Shown one piece after another: positions 8,971 through 17,583 of a DNA stretch of 64,000 bases. The translations under genes were made by a program, and so were the position numbers. Position 1 is the stretch's first letter. Each line of letters starts with the position of its first letter. The DNA lies in assembly GCA_000424365.1 (NCBI GenBank), contig AUJT01000006.1, positions 89,944 to 153,943 on the forward strand. Reading direction: 5' to 3'. This DNA comes from Lachnospiraceae bacterium NK4A144. GTDB taxonomy: Bacteria > Bacillota > Clostridia > Lachnospirales > Lachnospiraceae. The notes under the pieces were generated by a model. That model searched no databases. It worked only from the letters and a program-made list of their open reading frames with translations, and was not told the origin of the DNA.

Positions 8971-10017
8971 TTGGAAGCAGTAGTTGCTGAATTTCTTACA
9001 CAGCGCGGATACTCCCGCCTTCAGTCATCGATGCCGCAGGTCAATGTTTTCTTCCGGGTGGCAGATAATCTTGCGATGGCTATTCTTGTTATCGATGGAC
9101 GGCAGTTCATAGTAGATGTCCCGACTTATCAGCAGTTAAAAAATCAGATAGGGAGAATGTTTGAGGCAAAGGGATACGCAAAGATAAGTGTATTTTCAAT
9201 TTTTCTCACGCCAAATCTCGCAAATGTACAGGAAATAGCCAGAAACGATGAGTTTTTCTGGGCGGTTGATCTCAGAGGCAAGAGACTGTGCATTTTTGAA
9301 AACGGGATGTGTGATTTTGACAATTTGAGGGAAGGTCTGGCAGAGGCTATTAATGTAGCAGCTGACCGCAAGGATGGATATCAGACCGTTGGACAATGGA
9401 TCATAAATCATACGCTGCGCAATCCCGCACCGGTAACGGTATGCATAATATTACTTAATGTACTCGTATTTATCGCAGTTATCATGTATGGTTCTGTGTC
9501 GAACCTGGAATACATGGTATCGGTCGGGGCTTTATATGCACCTTATGTGTTTGAAAAGTCGCAGTTTTACAGGCTTTTTACCAGTATGTTCCTTCACTTT
9601 GGGGCGGAACATCTGGGAGCAAATATGTTGTCACTTGCGGTTTTTGGTTCAAGAGTGGAAAAATTACTGGGGCATGGTAAGTATTTGCTGCTCTATATCC
9701 TGAGTGGCCTTTCTGCATCGATGGTTTCGATAGGAGCAGGGCTTTTGCTCCATAATACAAGTGTATCAGCCGGAGCGAGCGGTGCGATCTTTGGGGTTAT
9801 AGGCGCAATGTTCGTTATACTAATCCGAAACAGGGGAAGACTCGGAAATATGACTGTCGGCAGAGCGGGATTTCTCATAGCATACAGTGTATTTTCGGGA
9901 TTTATGGCTCATGGAATTGATAATGCGGCTCATATAGGCGGGCTGATCATGGGACTTTTGCTTGGATTTATTCTTTATAAAAAAACTGGAGGAGAGACAA
10001 CACAAACGCAGACATAA
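8971..10017 (+). CDS. Rhomboid-family intramembrane serine protease
   Basis: 348 residues starting at TTG 8971 with GGAAAGGG upstream. A ~150-residue soluble N-terminal region is followed by six hydrophobic segments. Catalytic Ser is in GASG (Ser270) and catalytic His in AAHIGG (His321); the oxyanion-side motif EHLGANM is also present. Rhomboids cleave membrane proteins within or near the bilayer. The substrate is not evident. The large N-terminal domain is not a known rhomboid partner domain that I can name. Confidence 0.88.
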   Translation: MEAVVAEFLTQRGYSRLQSSMPQVNVFFRVADNLAMAILVIDGRQFIVDVPTYQQLKNQIGRMFEAKGYAKISVFSIFLTPNLANVQEIARNDEFFWAVDLRGKRLCIFENGMCDFDNLREGLAEAINVAADRKDGYQTVGQWIINHTLRNPAPVTVCIILLNVLVFIAVIMYGSVSNLEYMVSVGALYAPYVFEKSQFYRLFTSMFLHFGAEHLGANMLSLAVFGSRVEKLLGHGKYLLLYILSGLSASMVSIGAGLLLHNTSVSAGASGAIFGVIGAMFVILIRNRGRLGNMTVGRAGFLIAYSVFSGFMAHGIDNAAHIGGLIMGLLLGFILYKKTGGETTQTQT

Positions 10018-10041
10018 GCTGGTCTTAACGGAGGAGAGGGT

Positions 10042-11064
10042 ATGAAAATAAATATTTATTACGGAGGGCGTGGAATCGTAGGGGACCCCACGTTATTTGT
10101 CCTGACAAGGATGCAGGCAGTTTTGGAGGAACTGAATGTACAGGTCGAGCGTATTAATCTTTATGATGAAAAGCGAAAGATCACAGCTCTGCCAAGCACA
10201 TTGAACGATGCTGATGGCGCGATACTGGCGACCACTGTTGAGTGGTTCGGTATCGGCGGATATATGACAGAATTTCTGGATGCCTGCTGGTTTTACGGGA
10301 ATAAGGAAAAAATGACCGGTATATATATGATGCCTGTTGTTATGTCAACCTCTTTCGGAGAGAGACAGGGGCTACTTACATTGCAGTCAGCGTGGGATCT
10401 TCTGGGAGGAAAACTGTGCAACGGCCTTTCAGCGTATGTTCGTGATCCGGTGGCATTTGAACTAAATCAGGAATATATAAAGCTCATAGAAAAAGCTGCT
10501 GAGAACCTGTACAGAGTGGTTTCCAGGAGAACTGTTACATTGCCTGCAAGTAACCAGGCTATGACACAGATGGTAAATACCAGAGAACCTATCGACCTTA
10601 CACCTCAGGAAACAGAGCAGCTTTCCAGATATGCGTCGGATGATAATTATGTACAGAAGCAGAAAGAAGATATACGTGAACTTACGGATCATTTCCGTAC
10701 GCTCTTAAAGAATGACGGAAAGTCAGAGGATGAAGTGATAAGCGCGTCCTTCAGAAGTCATTTTGTACCGCAGAGCAGTTTTGAGGCAGTGTATCAGTTT
10801 GTGATCAAGGGAATGGAAAAACCGATGATCATAGAAGTTCATGATGAAGTCCTGAATATCACCTATGAAAAGCGTGATGAGCAGACAGTTCTTTGCAAAC
10901 TTACGCAGGAGAAGCTTGATCAGATCACAAAGGGAGAGCTCACATTCCAGAATGCTTTTATGTCAGGTGAGATGCAGGTTAAGGGCGATTTCCGTATGCT
11001 TCGAATGCTTGATACGATATTTAATTTTCAAGGAGCTGCAAAGCCGGAACCACAGTTAGTTTAA
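10042..11064 (+). CDS. Flavodoxin-like / SCP2 sterol-carrier domain protein
   Basis: 340 residues. The N-terminal ~165 residues have a flavodoxin/NADPH-reductase-like layout (MKINIYYGGRG start, ILATTVEWFGIGGYM). Residues ~235-330 match the SCP2 lipid-binding fold (ITKGELTFQNAFMSGEMQVKG is split across this family's usual 'G(d/e)...m.g.ikv.Gd' motif). Such fusions are common in Clostridia; the function is unknown. It follows the rhomboid gene by 24 bp with RBS GGAGGAG and is closed by a strong bidirectional hairpin. Confidence 0.75.
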   Translation: MKINIYYGGRGIVGDPTLFVLTRMQAVLEELNVQVERINLYDEKRKITALPSTLNDADGAILATTVEWFGIGGYMTEFLDACWFYGNKEKMTGIYMMPVVMSTSFGERQGLLTLQSAWDLLGGKLCNGLSAYVRDPVAFELNQEYIKLIEKAAENLYRVVSRRTVTLPASNQAMTQMVNTREPIDLTPQETEQLSRYASDDNYVQKQKEDIRELTDHFRTLLKNDGKSEDEVISASFRSHFVPQSSFEAVYQFVIKGMEKPMIIEVHDEVLNITYEKRDEQTVLCKLTQEKLDQITKGELTFQNAFMSGEMQVKGDFRMLRMLDTIFNFQGAAKPEPQLV

Positions 11065-11082
11065 GCATATCAGCTAAGATAA

Positions 11083-11140
11083 AAAACTCTGTGAAGCCGC
11101 TACGATAAGACAATTCGTAGATATCGCTTCACAGAGTTTT
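11083..11140. terminator. Bidirectional intrinsic terminator
   Basis: A 15-bp perfect inverted repeat (AAAACTCTGTGAAGC at 11083 and its complement ending 11140) with A-tract and T-tract edges lies between the convergent SCP2 and HIT genes, so it can end both transcripts. Confidence 0.85.
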
Positions 11141-11156
11141 CAGATTTAAAGATTCT

Positions 11157-11564
11157 TTATTTACGCAGCTCTTCAGCAAGTTTCTTCTGATCTTCATCAG
11201 ACGGACTTCCGGGCTTCCAGCCGATCTTCTGTCCATCGTCGGAATATCTGGGGATCAGGTGCATATGGAAATGGAATACTGTCTGACCTGCAAGCTCTCC
11301 GTTATTCTGAACAATGTTGAAGCCTTCTGCATGAAGTTTGTCTGTCATGTGGGCTGCCATCTTCTTTGCGAGAACAAGTGCATGAGCAGCGGTTTCATCC
11401 GGAAGTTCATAGATATTTGCGTAGTGCTCTTTCGGAATGATAAGCGCGTGACCGCGTGTTGCCGGACCGGCATCCAGGATCACATTAAACTCATCATCCT
11501 CGTAGATGGAATTTGTAGGGATGATACCGTTTGCAAGTTTGCAGAAAATACAATCGTCTTTCAT
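11157..11564 (-). CDS. HIT family hydrolase
   Basis: 135 residues with the histidine triad HFHMH (His98, 100, 102) and an N-terminal CIFCK motif as in zinc-binding HIT proteins (Hint/HinT branch). These enzymes hydrolyse AMP-lysine-type phosphoramidates. Encoded just downstream of murG on the same strand with a ~20-base gap, so the two are probably co-transcribed. Length and motifs are ordinary for the family. Confidence 0.92.
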   Translation of the reverse strand: MKDDCIFCKLANGIIPTNSIYEDDEFNVILDAGPATRGHALIIPKEHYANIYELPDETAAHALVLAKKMAAHMTDKLHAEGFNIVQNNGELAGQTVFHFHMHLIPRYSDDGQKIGWKPGSPSDEDQKKLAEELRK

Positions 11565-11584
11565 GAGTAGTGTCCTTTCTGGTT

Positions 11585-12664
11585 TTATTTTCGGTGTTCA
11601 TCTGTGATGTCATTAAGTAGGCCGCATATGATCTTTACCGCACCGCTTTCTACAGATTCTTCCATGGTCTGGATATAGTCAAAACGATGTTCGGCCACAA
11701 ATTCGATTGCCTTCAGCAGAGATTCATCTGTCATGTTTTCTTCCTGAAGAACGTAGGAATAGCCTGCTTTTTCAAATGCCTCAGCATTTAAGATCTGATC
11801 GCCTCTGGATGCGCCGGCAGGCAGCGGGATCAGGATATGTGGTTTTTTAAGTGCCAGGAGCTCAAAGATCGCATTGGAACCTGCGCGGGAAATGACCAGA
11901 TCGGACATGGCGAAGAGATCAGGGAGCTCTTTCTGGATGTAATCATACTGAACGTAACCGTCAGTGGAATTAAGCGTGGGATCAAGTTTTCCTTTACCGC
12001 AGAGGTGTACCACATTGTAATGCGGCAGGATCTTCGGAAGTATACGTCGAACCTGTTCATTTACGTTCTGTGCGCCGAGAGAACCTCCGATAACGAGGAT
12101 CGTTGGGTAATCTCCGCTTCTGATGCCGGTAAATGATCTTGCCTTGGCTCTGTCACCTTTAAGAAGGCTTGCGCGAATAGGAGAACCGGTGAAAACAGCT
12201 TTGTCAGCCGGAAGCAGGTCGAGTGTCTTCCTAAAAGAGCAGCAGATCTTTTCTGCAGAGTTGTAGCAGAGTTTATTTGCGAGTCCCGGTGTCATATCGG
12301 ATTCGTGGATCACTACGGGAATCTTCAGCATAGCAGCAGCTTTAACGACCGGAACAGATACAAATCCTCCCTTTGAAAAAACGATGTCCGGTTTTTCTTT
12401 TTTTAAGATATTGTAAGCCTCTGCAAAGCCCTTGATCACGCGGAAAGGATCCGTGAAGTTTTTGAGGTCAAAGTAACGGCGGAGTTTTCCGGTAGAAATG
12501 CCGAAATAAGGGATTTTGGCAGACTCTACCAGTTTCTTCTCTATTCCATTATAGGAACCGATATATGCGACCTCAAAATCCAGCTCTTGCAAAGTGGGGA
12601 CCAGAGCAAGATTAGGAACACAGTGACCGGCTGTCCCACCGCCGGTTAATATAATCTTTTTCAT
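11585..12664 (-). CDS. murG: UDP-N-acetylglucosamine transferase MurG
   Basis: Transfers GlcNAc to lipid I to make lipid II at the inner face of the membrane. 359 residues from ATG at 12664, chosen because the family begins MKKIILTGGGTAGH; the open frame extends 43 codons further up but without family similarity. The second signature is GGSLGAQ followed by SRAGSNAIFELL. No Shine-Dalgarno precedes the ATG; instead an extended -10 box ends 7 bases before it (see promoter). It is encoded alone with the HIT gene, away from other mur genes. Confidence 0.93.
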   Translation of the reverse strand: MKKIILTGGGTAGHCVPNLALVPTLQELDFEVAYIGSYNGIEKKLVESAKIPYFGISTGKLRRYFDLKNFTDPFRVIKGFAEAYNILKKEKPDIVFSKGGFVSVPVVKAAAMLKIPVVIHESDMTPGLANKLCYNSAEKICCSFRKTLDLLPADKAVFTGSPIRASLLKGDRAKARSFTGIRSGDYPTILVIGGSLGAQNVNEQVRRILPKILPHYNVVHLCGKGKLDPTLNSTDGYVQYDYIQKELPDLFAMSDLVISRAGSNAIFELLALKKPHILIPLPAGASRGDQILNAEAFEKAGYSYVLQEENMTDESLLKAIEFVAEHRFDYIQTMEESVESGAVKIICGLLNDITDEHRK

Positions 12665-12682
12665 AAGAAAAATTATACCACA
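12665..12682 (-). promoter_or_regulatory. Extended -10 promoter of murG, probably leaderless
   Basis: On the minus strand TGGTATAAT is followed by only seven bases (TTTTCTT) before ATG. Transcription normally begins about 7 bases after the -10 box, which puts the +1 at or next to the start codon. The nearest -35-like TTGCAA is 21 bases away, too far, which fits an extended -10 promoter. Confidence 0.6.
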
Positions 12683-12698
12683 ATCATGGGCGTGCGAT

Positions 12699-12727
12699 TT
12701 GCAAATAAAAAATCCCTTTGTTAAAAT
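12699..12727 (+). promoter_or_regulatory. Sigma-A promoter for the MTA/SAH deaminase gene
   Basis: TTGCAA at 12699-12704, 17-base spacer, TAAAAT at 12722-12727, ahead of the gene starting at 12814. The transcript would carry the hairpin at 12752-12792. Confidence 0.55.
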
Positions 12728-12751
12728 CTGAGATAGGTAAAAACGTTGATC

Positions 12752-12792
12752 TGCGGAACAGGAGAAATAATGGTATTTCGTTTTGTTCCGCA
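12752..12792 (+). promoter_or_regulatory. Long leader hairpin upstream of the MTA/SAH deaminase
   Basis: Perfect 9-bp inverted repeat TGCGGAACA / TGTTCCGCA encloses a second stem GAAATA/TATTTC with an ATGG loop. It ends about 12 bases before the ribosome site (AAGGAG) of the gene at 12814. There is no T-run after it, so it looks like a leader RNA structure or an operator rather than a terminator. Confidence 0.5.
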
Positions 12793-12813
12793 TATTATTT
12801 TTAAGGAGCGAAT

Positions 12814-14112
12814 ATGGGAATTAAGATAAAAGACGCGCAGGTTGTACTTCCGGAAAATGGAAAAGATGTGATCGGAACTCATTCTATCTATATAGAAGGA
12901 GAAAATATCGTTGGCATTGATACCGCTCCGGAGGGATTTAAGGAAGATACTGTAATTGACGGAAAGGACCGTCTTGTAATACCTGGACTTATCAATGCAC
13001 ATACACATACCTATATGTCAATGATGCGAAATTGCGCTGATGACCTTTCTTTCACTGACTGGCTTTTTAATACTATCAGTCCTATCGAAGATAAGCTCAC
13101 ACCGGAAGACGCTTACTGGGGCTCCATGCTCGGTCAGCTTGAGATGATCCAGTCAGGAACGACTACGTTTAACGATCAGCAGATGCACATCCACCAGACC
13201 ACACAGGCCGCTATTGACAGCGGTATGAGAGCCGTGATCGGCAGAGGTCTTGTCGGTGGTGAGTATGATAAAAATGATTTCCGTCTGAAGGAAGCTTTTG
13301 AAGAAATGAAGGATGGAGAAAAGTGTGATCGCCTCTCATTTTTCCTTAATCCTCATGCACCTTATTCCTGCGGCCCGGATTATTTAAGAATGGTTGCTGA
13401 TATCGCAAAGGAGAACCACTTCGGTATCCATATTCATCTCGCTGAGGGACAGACAGAAAGTGACAATATGTTAAAGGATCATAACTGCACTCCCACAGAA
13501 TATGTTCGTGATGCAGGCGTATTTGAAGTTCCGACTATCGCTGCACACGGTATCCGTCTGAGTGACAGTGATATGGACATCCTTAAGGCTCATAATGTCA
13601 GCATCGTTACCAATCCGGCATCCAATGCAAAGCTTGGAAACGGTGTAGCTCCGGTTCCGAAGATGTTTGAAAAGGGCATTAATGTGTGTCTCGGAACAGA
13701 TGGTGCGGCATCCAATAACGGTCAGAATATGTTCCGTGAGATGGCGATCGAAGCACTGATCCATAAGGCTGTTAATAATACTCCGCAGTGCGTAGGGGCA
13801 AGGGAAGTATTCCGCATGGCTACTATTAACGGAGCAAAGGCTCTGCAGCTCGGAGATGTAACAGGTTCAATAGAGGTAGGAAAGAAGGCGGATCTCGCGA
13901 TCTTAAGACTTGATGTTCCGTCAATGATGCCGAATAACAACCTGATCGCTGCCCTTACATATTCTGCAAACGGTTCTGAAGTTGATACAGTTATCATCAA
14001 CGGACAGATTGTAATGGAAAAACGTGAGGTCAAAACAATCGATTCTGAGCGTGTATATTTTGAGATACGAAAGATGTGCGATCGCCTCGGTTTAAGCGGA
14101 AGAAATTATTAA
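12814..14112 (+). CDS. mtaD: Amidohydrolase: 5'-methylthioadenosine/S-adenosylhomocysteine deaminase family
   Basis: 432 residues. Metal-binding motifs of the subtype III amidohydrolase family are all visible: HTHTYMS (~66-72), HIHLAEG (~205-211), AAHGIRL (~233-239) and GTDGAASN (~293-300). The C-terminal composite domain carries the usual GSIEVGKKADLAI motif. The family deaminates MTA, SAH or related adenosyl compounds; the exact substrate cannot be read from sequence. The nearby ahcY gene (15225) makes SAH the likely link, implying two routes of SAH disposal. RBS AAGGAG. Confidence 0.85.
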   Translation: MGIKIKDAQVVLPENGKDVIGTHSIYIEGENIVGIDTAPEGFKEDTVIDGKDRLVIPGLINAHTHTYMSMMRNCADDLSFTDWLFNTISPIEDKLTPEDAYWGSMLGQLEMIQSGTTTFNDQQMHIHQTTQAAIDSGMRAVIGRGLVGGEYDKNDFRLKEAFEEMKDGEKCDRLSFFLNPHAPYSCGPDYLRMVADIAKENHFGIHIHLAEGQTESDNMLKDHNCTPTEYVRDAGVFEVPTIAAHGIRLSDSDMDILKAHNVSIVTNPASNAKLGNGVAPVPKMFEKGINVCLGTDGAASNNGQNMFREMAIEALIHKAVNNTPQCVGAREVFRMATINGAKALQLGDVTGSIEVGKKADLAILRLDVPSMMPNNNLIAALTYSANGSEVDTVIINGQIVMEKREVKTIDSERVYFEIRKMCDRLGLSGRNY

Positions 14113-14190
14113 GAAAATTAAAACTTTATTGTCAAAAAATTAAAAACTACTTAATTTCTGTACTGTTTTAAGAGCATAGGGCTTGACATA

Positions 14191-14219
14191 TTGAATTTTA
14201 AAAAATGCAGTGATATTAT
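14191..14219 (+). promoter_or_regulatory. Sigma-A promoter of the Ala/Gln repeat protein
   Basis: TTGAAT at 14191-14196, 17-base spacer, TATTAT at 14214-14219; 43 bases before the start at 14263. Confidence 0.5.
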
Positions 14220-14262
14220 GACGCTGTAATAAATATTTTTTCCTATTAGGAGGGCGTTATCA

Positions 14263-14934
14263 ATGAAGAAAAAAATCGCAGCATTATTTGTATGCCTCAC
14301 AGTCGCAGTTATGTCTGTAGTACCTGTTTCAGCAGCTAACTATGCAGAGGTAGCCGCAGCAGCAAACGCAGCTCAGGCAGAGCGCACAGCAGCCTATGTT
14401 TCTTACCAGAGTGCACTTGAGTCATTCAGAGCAGCTCAGGTAGCACAGGGCGTAGCTAACACAGCAGCAGGTCAGGCAGCTTACGTTGCTTACCAGGCAG
14501 CACTTGAGCAGTTCAGAGCAGCTCAGGTTGCTAAGGGAATCGCTGAGACAGCAGCAGGTCAGGCAGCATTCGCAGCTTATCAGCAGAATCTCGCAGCATT
14601 CTACGCACAGCAGCTCGCAAAGGGTGTAGCTGAGACAGCAGCAGGTCAGGCAGCATTCGCTACTTACCAGCAGAATCTCGCAGCATTCTATGCACAGCAG
14701 CTCGCAACAGGCGTAGCTCAGACAGCAGCAGGTCAGGCAGCATTCGCAGCTTACCAGCAGAATCTTGCAGCATTCTATGCACAGCAGCTCGCAACAGGCG
14801 CAGCTCAGACAGCAGCAGGCCAGGCAGCTTACGCTGAGTATCAGACAAGACTTGCAGCATTCTATGCATCAAACCTTGCAGCTCAGGCTGATTGGAATGC
14901 AAGAAGAGCAGCAGCTGCAGCATTACTGAAGTAA
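14263..14934 (+). CDS. Secreted Ala/Gln-rich protein with 29-residue tandem repeats
   Basis: 223 residues. Signal peptide with KKK n-region and cleavage near VSA-AN (residue ~24). Residues 67-211 are five 29-residue repeats of the type TAAGQAAFAAYQQNLAAFY + AQQLAKGVAE, and residues ~38-66 look like a degenerate earlier unit. Composition is almost only Ala, Gln, Tyr/Phe, Leu, with no Cys or Trp in the repeats. The repeats look like amphipathic helix pairs. I recognise no family. It has its own promoter, a strong RBS (AGGAGGGCG) and a strong terminator, so it is an independent, probably well expressed unit. Confidence 0.8.
   Translation: MKKKIAALFVCLTVAVMSVVPVSAANYAEVAAAANAAQAERTAAYVSYQSALESFRAAQVAQGVANTAAGQAAYVAYQAALEQFRAAQVAKGIAETAAGQAAFAAYQQNLAAFYAQQLAKGVAETAAGQAAFATYQQNLAAFYAQQLATGVAQTAAGQAAFAAYQQNLAAFYAQQLATGAAQTAAGQAAYAEYQTRLAAFYASNLAAQADWNARRAAAAALLK
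14461..14895 (+). repeat. Five in-frame 87-bp tandem repeats
   Basis: DNA of the repeat protein: units of 87 bp beginning ACAGCAGCAGGTCAGGCAG. The middle units are nearly identical at DNA level, indicating recent expansion or homogenisation by recombination. Confidence 0.85.
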
Positions 14935-14961
14935 TAAGTGCAGATAATTAAGTAATACCGG

Positions 14962-14987
14962 AGCGGGGCTTATGCCCCGCTTTTTTT
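14962..14987 (+). terminator. Intrinsic terminator
   Basis: AGCGGGGC / GCCCCGCT stem with a TTAT loop followed by a run of seven T; ends the repeat-protein transcript. Confidence 0.9.
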
Positions 14988-15000
14988 GCATATAGGAAAT

Positions 15001-15039
15001 TCCGTTACGTGAGCGAGCTGGAAGCGAGCGAACAGTAAC
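15001..15039 (+). repeat. Partial copy (3' end) of the 146-bp MITE-like element
   Basis: Contains only the element's last ~39 bases, from TCCGTTACGTGAGCGAGC to GAACAGTAAC, with one difference from the full copies. The rest of the element is absent. Confidence 0.7.
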
Positions 15040-15120
15040 GTTTTTACAATCTTTTTATAAATATGTTGTTAGAAAAAACTGTGTGTTAGCGTACATTTAT
15101 GATAATATGGTACAGGCGTC

Positions 15121-15212
15121 GTCGGTGGTGAGTCGTGAGATCTGTTTCGGTCAACTGCTCAAGCTGAAGGCGAAATAAGTTAATAACTTAGACAGGTCTA
15201 TACATGCGTTTT
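15121..15212 (+). promoter_or_regulatory. Structured 5' leader of ahcY (candidate cis-regulatory RNA)
   Basis: Between the partial MITE and the ahcY ribosome site lies ~100 bp with pairing potential. AGATCTGT (near 15138) can pair with ACAGGTCT (near 15192) with one G-U, closing a loop that holds a TTCG...CGAA pairing and an AAGT/ACTT hairpin. There is no T-run, so any control would act on translation. I do not match it to a known riboswitch class. Confidence 0.35.
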
Positions 15213-15224
15213 AGAGGAGGAAAA

Positions 15225-16472
15225 ATGTCTAGCGAAATTAAGGATATCAATCTCTGGGAGTCCGGCGAGCGTAAAATTCAGTGGGTTAGAAAGAACTGCC
15301 CGCTTCTTTCAATGCTTCATGATGAGTTTGAAAAGACAAAGCCCTTTGCAGGAAAGAAAGTAGCTCTTTCCGTACACCTTGAAGCAAAGACAGCATACCT
15401 TTGCCTTACACTGGCAGCAGGTGGCGCTGAGATGTATGTAACAGGTTCAAATCCGCTCTCTACACAGGATGATGTTGCTGCTGCTCTCGTACATGCAGGT
15501 CTTGAGGTACATGCATGGCACGGAACTACTCCGGAAGAGTATGAGAAGCATATCCGCGCTGTACTGGAAGTAGGTCCTGATATCATTATTGATGATGGTG
15601 GAGATCTGGTACACATGATGCACACAGAGTATCGTGATCTTGCAGCAAAGGTTATCGGCGGATGTGAGGAGACAACAACAGGTATCCTTCGTCTGGAAGC
15701 TATGAATCGTGCTAATGAGCTTCTGTTCCCGATGGTACGTGTAAACAACGCTATGATGAAGCACTTCTTTGATAACCGTTATGGTACAGGTCAGTCTGTA
15801 TGGGATGGTATTAACCGTACAACAAACCTGATCGTAGCAGGAAAGATCGTAGTAGTTGCAGGTTACGGCTGGTGCGGTAAGGGTACTGCAATGCGTGCAA
15901 AGGGTCTTGGCGCACGTGTTATCGTTACAGAGATCGATCCGGTTAAGGCGATCGAGGCAGTTATGGATGGCTTTGATGTAATGCCGATGAAGGAAGCAGC
16001 TAAGCTTGGTGACTTCTTCGTAACAGTTACAGGCTGCGATAAGGTAATCGACGCTGAGGACTTCGCTGTAATGAAGGATGGAGCTATCCTTTCAAATGCA
16101 GGTCACTTTGATTGCGAGATCGATATGGCAGGTCTTCGCGAGATCGCTGTCGAAAAGGCAGAGATGAGAGAAAACATCATGGGTTACAAGCTGCCTACAG
16201 GTCAGTGGATCTATGTACTTGGAGAGGGCCGTCTCGTTAACCTTGCATGTGGTGACGGACATCCTGCAGAGATCATGGATATGTCTTTCGCTATTCAGGC
16301 TCTTTCTGCAAAGTATCTTGTTGAGCATGCATCCGAGCTCAAGGAGAAGCTTATAGATGTTCCGAATGAAGTTGATATCGATGTAGCTAAGAAGAAGCTG
16401 GCATTTATGGGTAAAGAGATCGACGTGCTTACACCTGAGCAGGAAAAGTATCTCAACAGCGCAAGCGTATAA
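15225..16472 (+). CDS. ahcY: S-adenosylhomocysteine hydrolase (adenosylhomocysteinase)
   Basis: Reversibly splits SAH into adenosine and homocysteine, keeping methylation reactions running. 415 residues from ATG 15225, chosen because AGAGGAGG lies just upstream (the frame runs 21 bases further up). The Rossmann NAD-binding loop GYGWCGKG starts at residue 213; substrate-domain motifs DDGGDL and EETTTG are present, as is the late HPAEIMDMSF motif. It is slightly shorter than eukaryotic forms, as usual for bacterial members lacking the 40-residue insert. See the structured leader upstream. Confidence 0.94.
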   Translation: MSSEIKDINLWESGERKIQWVRKNCPLLSMLHDEFEKTKPFAGKKVALSVHLEAKTAYLCLTLAAGGAEMYVTGSNPLSTQDDVAAALVHAGLEVHAWHGTTPEEYEKHIRAVLEVGPDIIIDDGGDLVHMMHTEYRDLAAKVIGGCEETTTGILRLEAMNRANELLFPMVRVNNAMMKHFFDNRYGTGQSVWDGINRTTNLIVAGKIVVVAGYGWCGKGTAMRAKGLGARVIVTEIDPVKAIEAVMDGFDVMPMKEAAKLGDFFVTVTGCDKVIDAEDFAVMKDGAILSNAGHFDCEIDMAGLREIAVEKAEMRENIMGYKLPTGQWIYVLGEGRLVNLACGDGHPAEIMDMSFAIQALSAKYLVEHASELKEKLIDVPNEVDIDVAKKKLAFMGKEIDVLTPEQEKYLNSASV

Positions 16473-16507
16473 ATAATTGAGTACAAAATTTAGTACATTC
16501 CTTAAAA

Positions 16508-16545
16508 GCCGCCGACAGACTGGATCTGTTGGCGGTTCTTCTGTT
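16508..16545 (+). terminator. Intrinsic terminator after ahcY
   Basis: CCGCCGACAGA / TCTGTTGGCGG stem (one G-T pair) with a short loop, followed by TTCTTCTGTTT. Confidence 0.75.
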
Positions 16546-16673
16546 TGCATTGGCTAAAATGCTGAAAAACTATTGAAAATCTTCTGAATTTCGTGCAACA
16601 TGATGACAAGAACCAATGAGGCTGGGGTACAATTTTTAAAGGTCAAAGGTAAGAGGCTGAAAGGAGAATTTTT

Positions 16674-17213
16674 ATGAAGTTTGTATGTCAGGTTTGCGGT
16701 TATGTCCATGAAGGAGATGCAGCTCCGGAGAAGTGTCCGGTTTGTAATGCACCGGCGTCCAAGTTCACTGTTCAGGGCGAGGATATGGTATGGGCAGCTG
16801 AGCATGTAGTTGGCGTAGCACAGGGTGTTCCGGATGACATCATAGAGGATCTTCGTTCTAACTTCACAGGTGAGTGCTCTGAGGTTGGTATGTATCTCGC
16901 TATGAGCAGAGTTGCCATGAGAGAAGGTTATCCTGAAATTGGAATGTATTATCGCCAGGCTGCTTTTGAGGAAGCAGATCATGCTGCAAGATTCGCAGAG
17001 CTTCTCGGTGAGGTCGTTACTGATTCCACAAAGAAGAATCTGGAACTCAGAGTTGACGCTGAGAATGGCGCTACAGCAGGAAAGACAGATCTTGCAAAGA
17101 GAGCAAAGGCTCTTAATCTCGATGCGATCCATGATACAGTTCATGAGATGGCTCGTGACGAGGCAAGACACGGCAAGGCATTCAAGGGACTCCTTGACAG
17201 ATACTTTGGCTGA
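16674..17213 (+). CDS. Reverse rubrerythrin (NADH peroxidase component)
   Basis: 179 residues. The N-terminus is a rubredoxin-type Fe(SCys)4 site (Cys5, Cys8, Cys21, Cys24); the ferritin-like diiron domain follows, with E-x-x-H pairs in EEADHAAR and RDEARHGKA. The domain order is opposite to classical rubrerythrin, as in the clostridial reverse rubrerythrins that reduce H2O2 and O2. This marks a strict anaerobe with oxidative defence. RBS AAAGGAG; a TACAAT -10-like box lies about 40 bases upstream. Confidence 0.92.
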   Translation: MKFVCQVCGYVHEGDAAPEKCPVCNAPASKFTVQGEDMVWAAEHVVGVAQGVPDDIIEDLRSNFTGECSEVGMYLAMSRVAMREGYPEIGMYYRQAAFEEADHAARFAELLGEVVTDSTKKNLELRVDAENGATAGKTDLAKRAKALNLDAIHDTVHEMARDEARHGKAFKGLLDRYFG

Positions 17214-17238
17214 TTTAAAAATAAAATACATTCTAAGG

Positions 17239-17267
17239 CCGGGGAAAATAACATTTCCCCGGTTTTT
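17239..17267 (+). terminator. Intrinsic terminator after reverse rubrerythrin
   Basis: CCGGGGAAA / TTTCCCCGG stem followed by TTTTTT. The 370-bp gap to the next gene also holds a second hairpin, AGGACAGG...CCTGTCCT (17427-17453, T-tract after it), and a TATACT -10-like box near 17535; nothing else is apparent. Confidence 0.88.
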
Positions 17268-17583
17268 TATGCACAAAGGATTGCATATATTCAATTTTCG
17301 TAAAGGGGTTAATAAAAACACAGTGGAGGACGATATAAAAGGTGGAGCGGTGATAGTTATTTTCTCGCTTACAAGATACTCTCCCCCATATAAGGAACCA
17401 ATGGCAGGCACTGTTGGTTCCGGCAAAGGACAGGTTTTGCGGCCTGTCCTTTTGCTTGCCCGCAGAACTCCGGTTTTTACAAAAAGTTTATAAGTTTTTA
17501 TAAAGCTTTTTCTTAAGAGAGGTTTTTAGTCTGTTATACTGTAAAAGAGTTTATAGGGATGGCTTTAACAGTGAGTGATAACA

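Noticed and set aside
12665..12793. 43-codon upstream extension of murG
   Set aside because: No family similarity, and it runs over the promoter; MurG proteins begin at the MKKIILTGGG start.
14461..14895. Regular ~87-bp repeats that could suggest a repeat array
   Set aside because: They are contiguous, in frame and code a 29-residue protein repeat; there are no spacers, so this is not a CRISPR array.
16674..17213. Reverse rubrerythrin promoter as a PerR-controlled site
   Set aside because: No clear PerR-box palindrome could be found upstream, so no regulator is claimed.
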